Assembly (NCBI GenBank): GCA_018292915.2
Contig: JACVVK020000392.1
Span: 96,001 to 160,000 of the forward strand
Direction: 5' to 3'
Source of the DNA: Batillaria attramentaria
Taxonomy: Eukaryota > Mollusca > Gastropoda > Batillariidae
Length of the DNA stretch: 64,000 nt
Below, piece after piece: positions 63,675 to 64,000 of the stretch. The notes below the pieces were generated by a model, which was given only the letters and a program-made list of their open reading frames with translations, was not told where the DNA came from and did no database searches. How positions within the stretch are numbered: the stretch's first letter is position 1; each line of letters opens with the position of its first letter. The translations under genes were made by a program, and so were the position numbers.

Positions 63675-63825
63675 GTAAGAGCGACTCCTTGGCAGGCAGG
63701 ATTTCGTTCAGCATGACTCACTGTGGTTTTGTGCGTATGATTTCGTGTAACATCAGCCGTAATAGGACTAATGCTACCATTTTGTTTATTTTATTTTATT
63801 TTATTTGTTTTATTTAATTTTTTTT

Positions 63826-64000
63826 ACTACTTTATTATCCCTTTTGGGAAATTCGGGCTGCTTCCCCCGGGAAAAGCGCGTCGCCGCGGTGCAGCTCCAC
63901 CCAATACCTATCCTATATATATTTTTGTTACAATTTTTCTGGGGGAGGAAAGCCGGATAACCCGGTGAGAAACCCCCGATGAGCAGCCCGGCAGCCAGGA
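63826..64000 (-). repeat. SINE family C, copy 2, cut by the window edge
   Basis: It matches 45376-45560 from TATTATCCCTTTTGGGAAAT to GATGAGCAGCCCGGCAGCCA. The tRNA-like head would lie beyond the window. Confidence 0.85.

Overview
The window looks like nuclear DNA of a marine mollusc, most likely a gastropod. Five intron-rich animal genes with GT-AG introns sit in a very repeat-dense background: (GT)n tracts, several tRNA-derived SINE families, LINEs, and many small inverted-repeat elements. There is no sign of bacterial or organellar DNA. The organism assignment is inference from gene content and repeat style, not from a search.

Layout: 1-3063 is repeat-bearing sequence downstream of a WIPI2-type autophagy gene (minus, 3064-13082, 10 coding exons). 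A roughly 0.95 kb divergent promoter region separates it from a long mitotic kinesin gene of the CENP-E (kinesin-7) type (plus, 14030-40052, about 25 coding exons). This gene carries an N-terminal motor, a very long coiled coil and a basic Ser/Pro-rich tail. Next come a 1.6 kb tandemly duplicated inverted-repeat element (41295-42907) and a gankyrin/PSMD10 gene (minus, 43254-49959, 6 exons, 227 aa). The last PSMD10 intron hosts a broken THAP zinc-finger ORF head to head-spaced with a SAP-domain ORF. A single-exon reading frame for a four-helix membrane protein with a huge disordered tail follows (plus, 51879-54791), then a long AT-rich 3' region with repeats. The first two exons of an unrecognised gene whose product begins MGNAEG (62632-63674 and beyond) close the window.

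The genes do not form a pathway. WIPI2 acts in autophagosome formation, CENP-E in kinetochore-microtubule attachment, and gankyrin in proteasome regulatory-particle assembly. Only the WIPI2/CENP-E pair may share regulation, through their divergent promoter.

The most notable structure is in the CENP-E gene. The exon that should encode the conserved end of the motor is absent, and a truncated LINE lies where it should be. About twelve single-base frame switches interrupt otherwise fully open coding sequence in exons 9, 15 and 16, while WIPI2, PSMD10 and the 970-codon membrane-protein ORF have none. A near full-length LINE of the same family, with a 12-bp target duplication, sits in opposite orientation in a later intron. 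Either this is a recently disabled CENP-E copy, or the assembly is locally faulty. Many transposon insertions can be dated relative to each other from target-site duplications and nesting.
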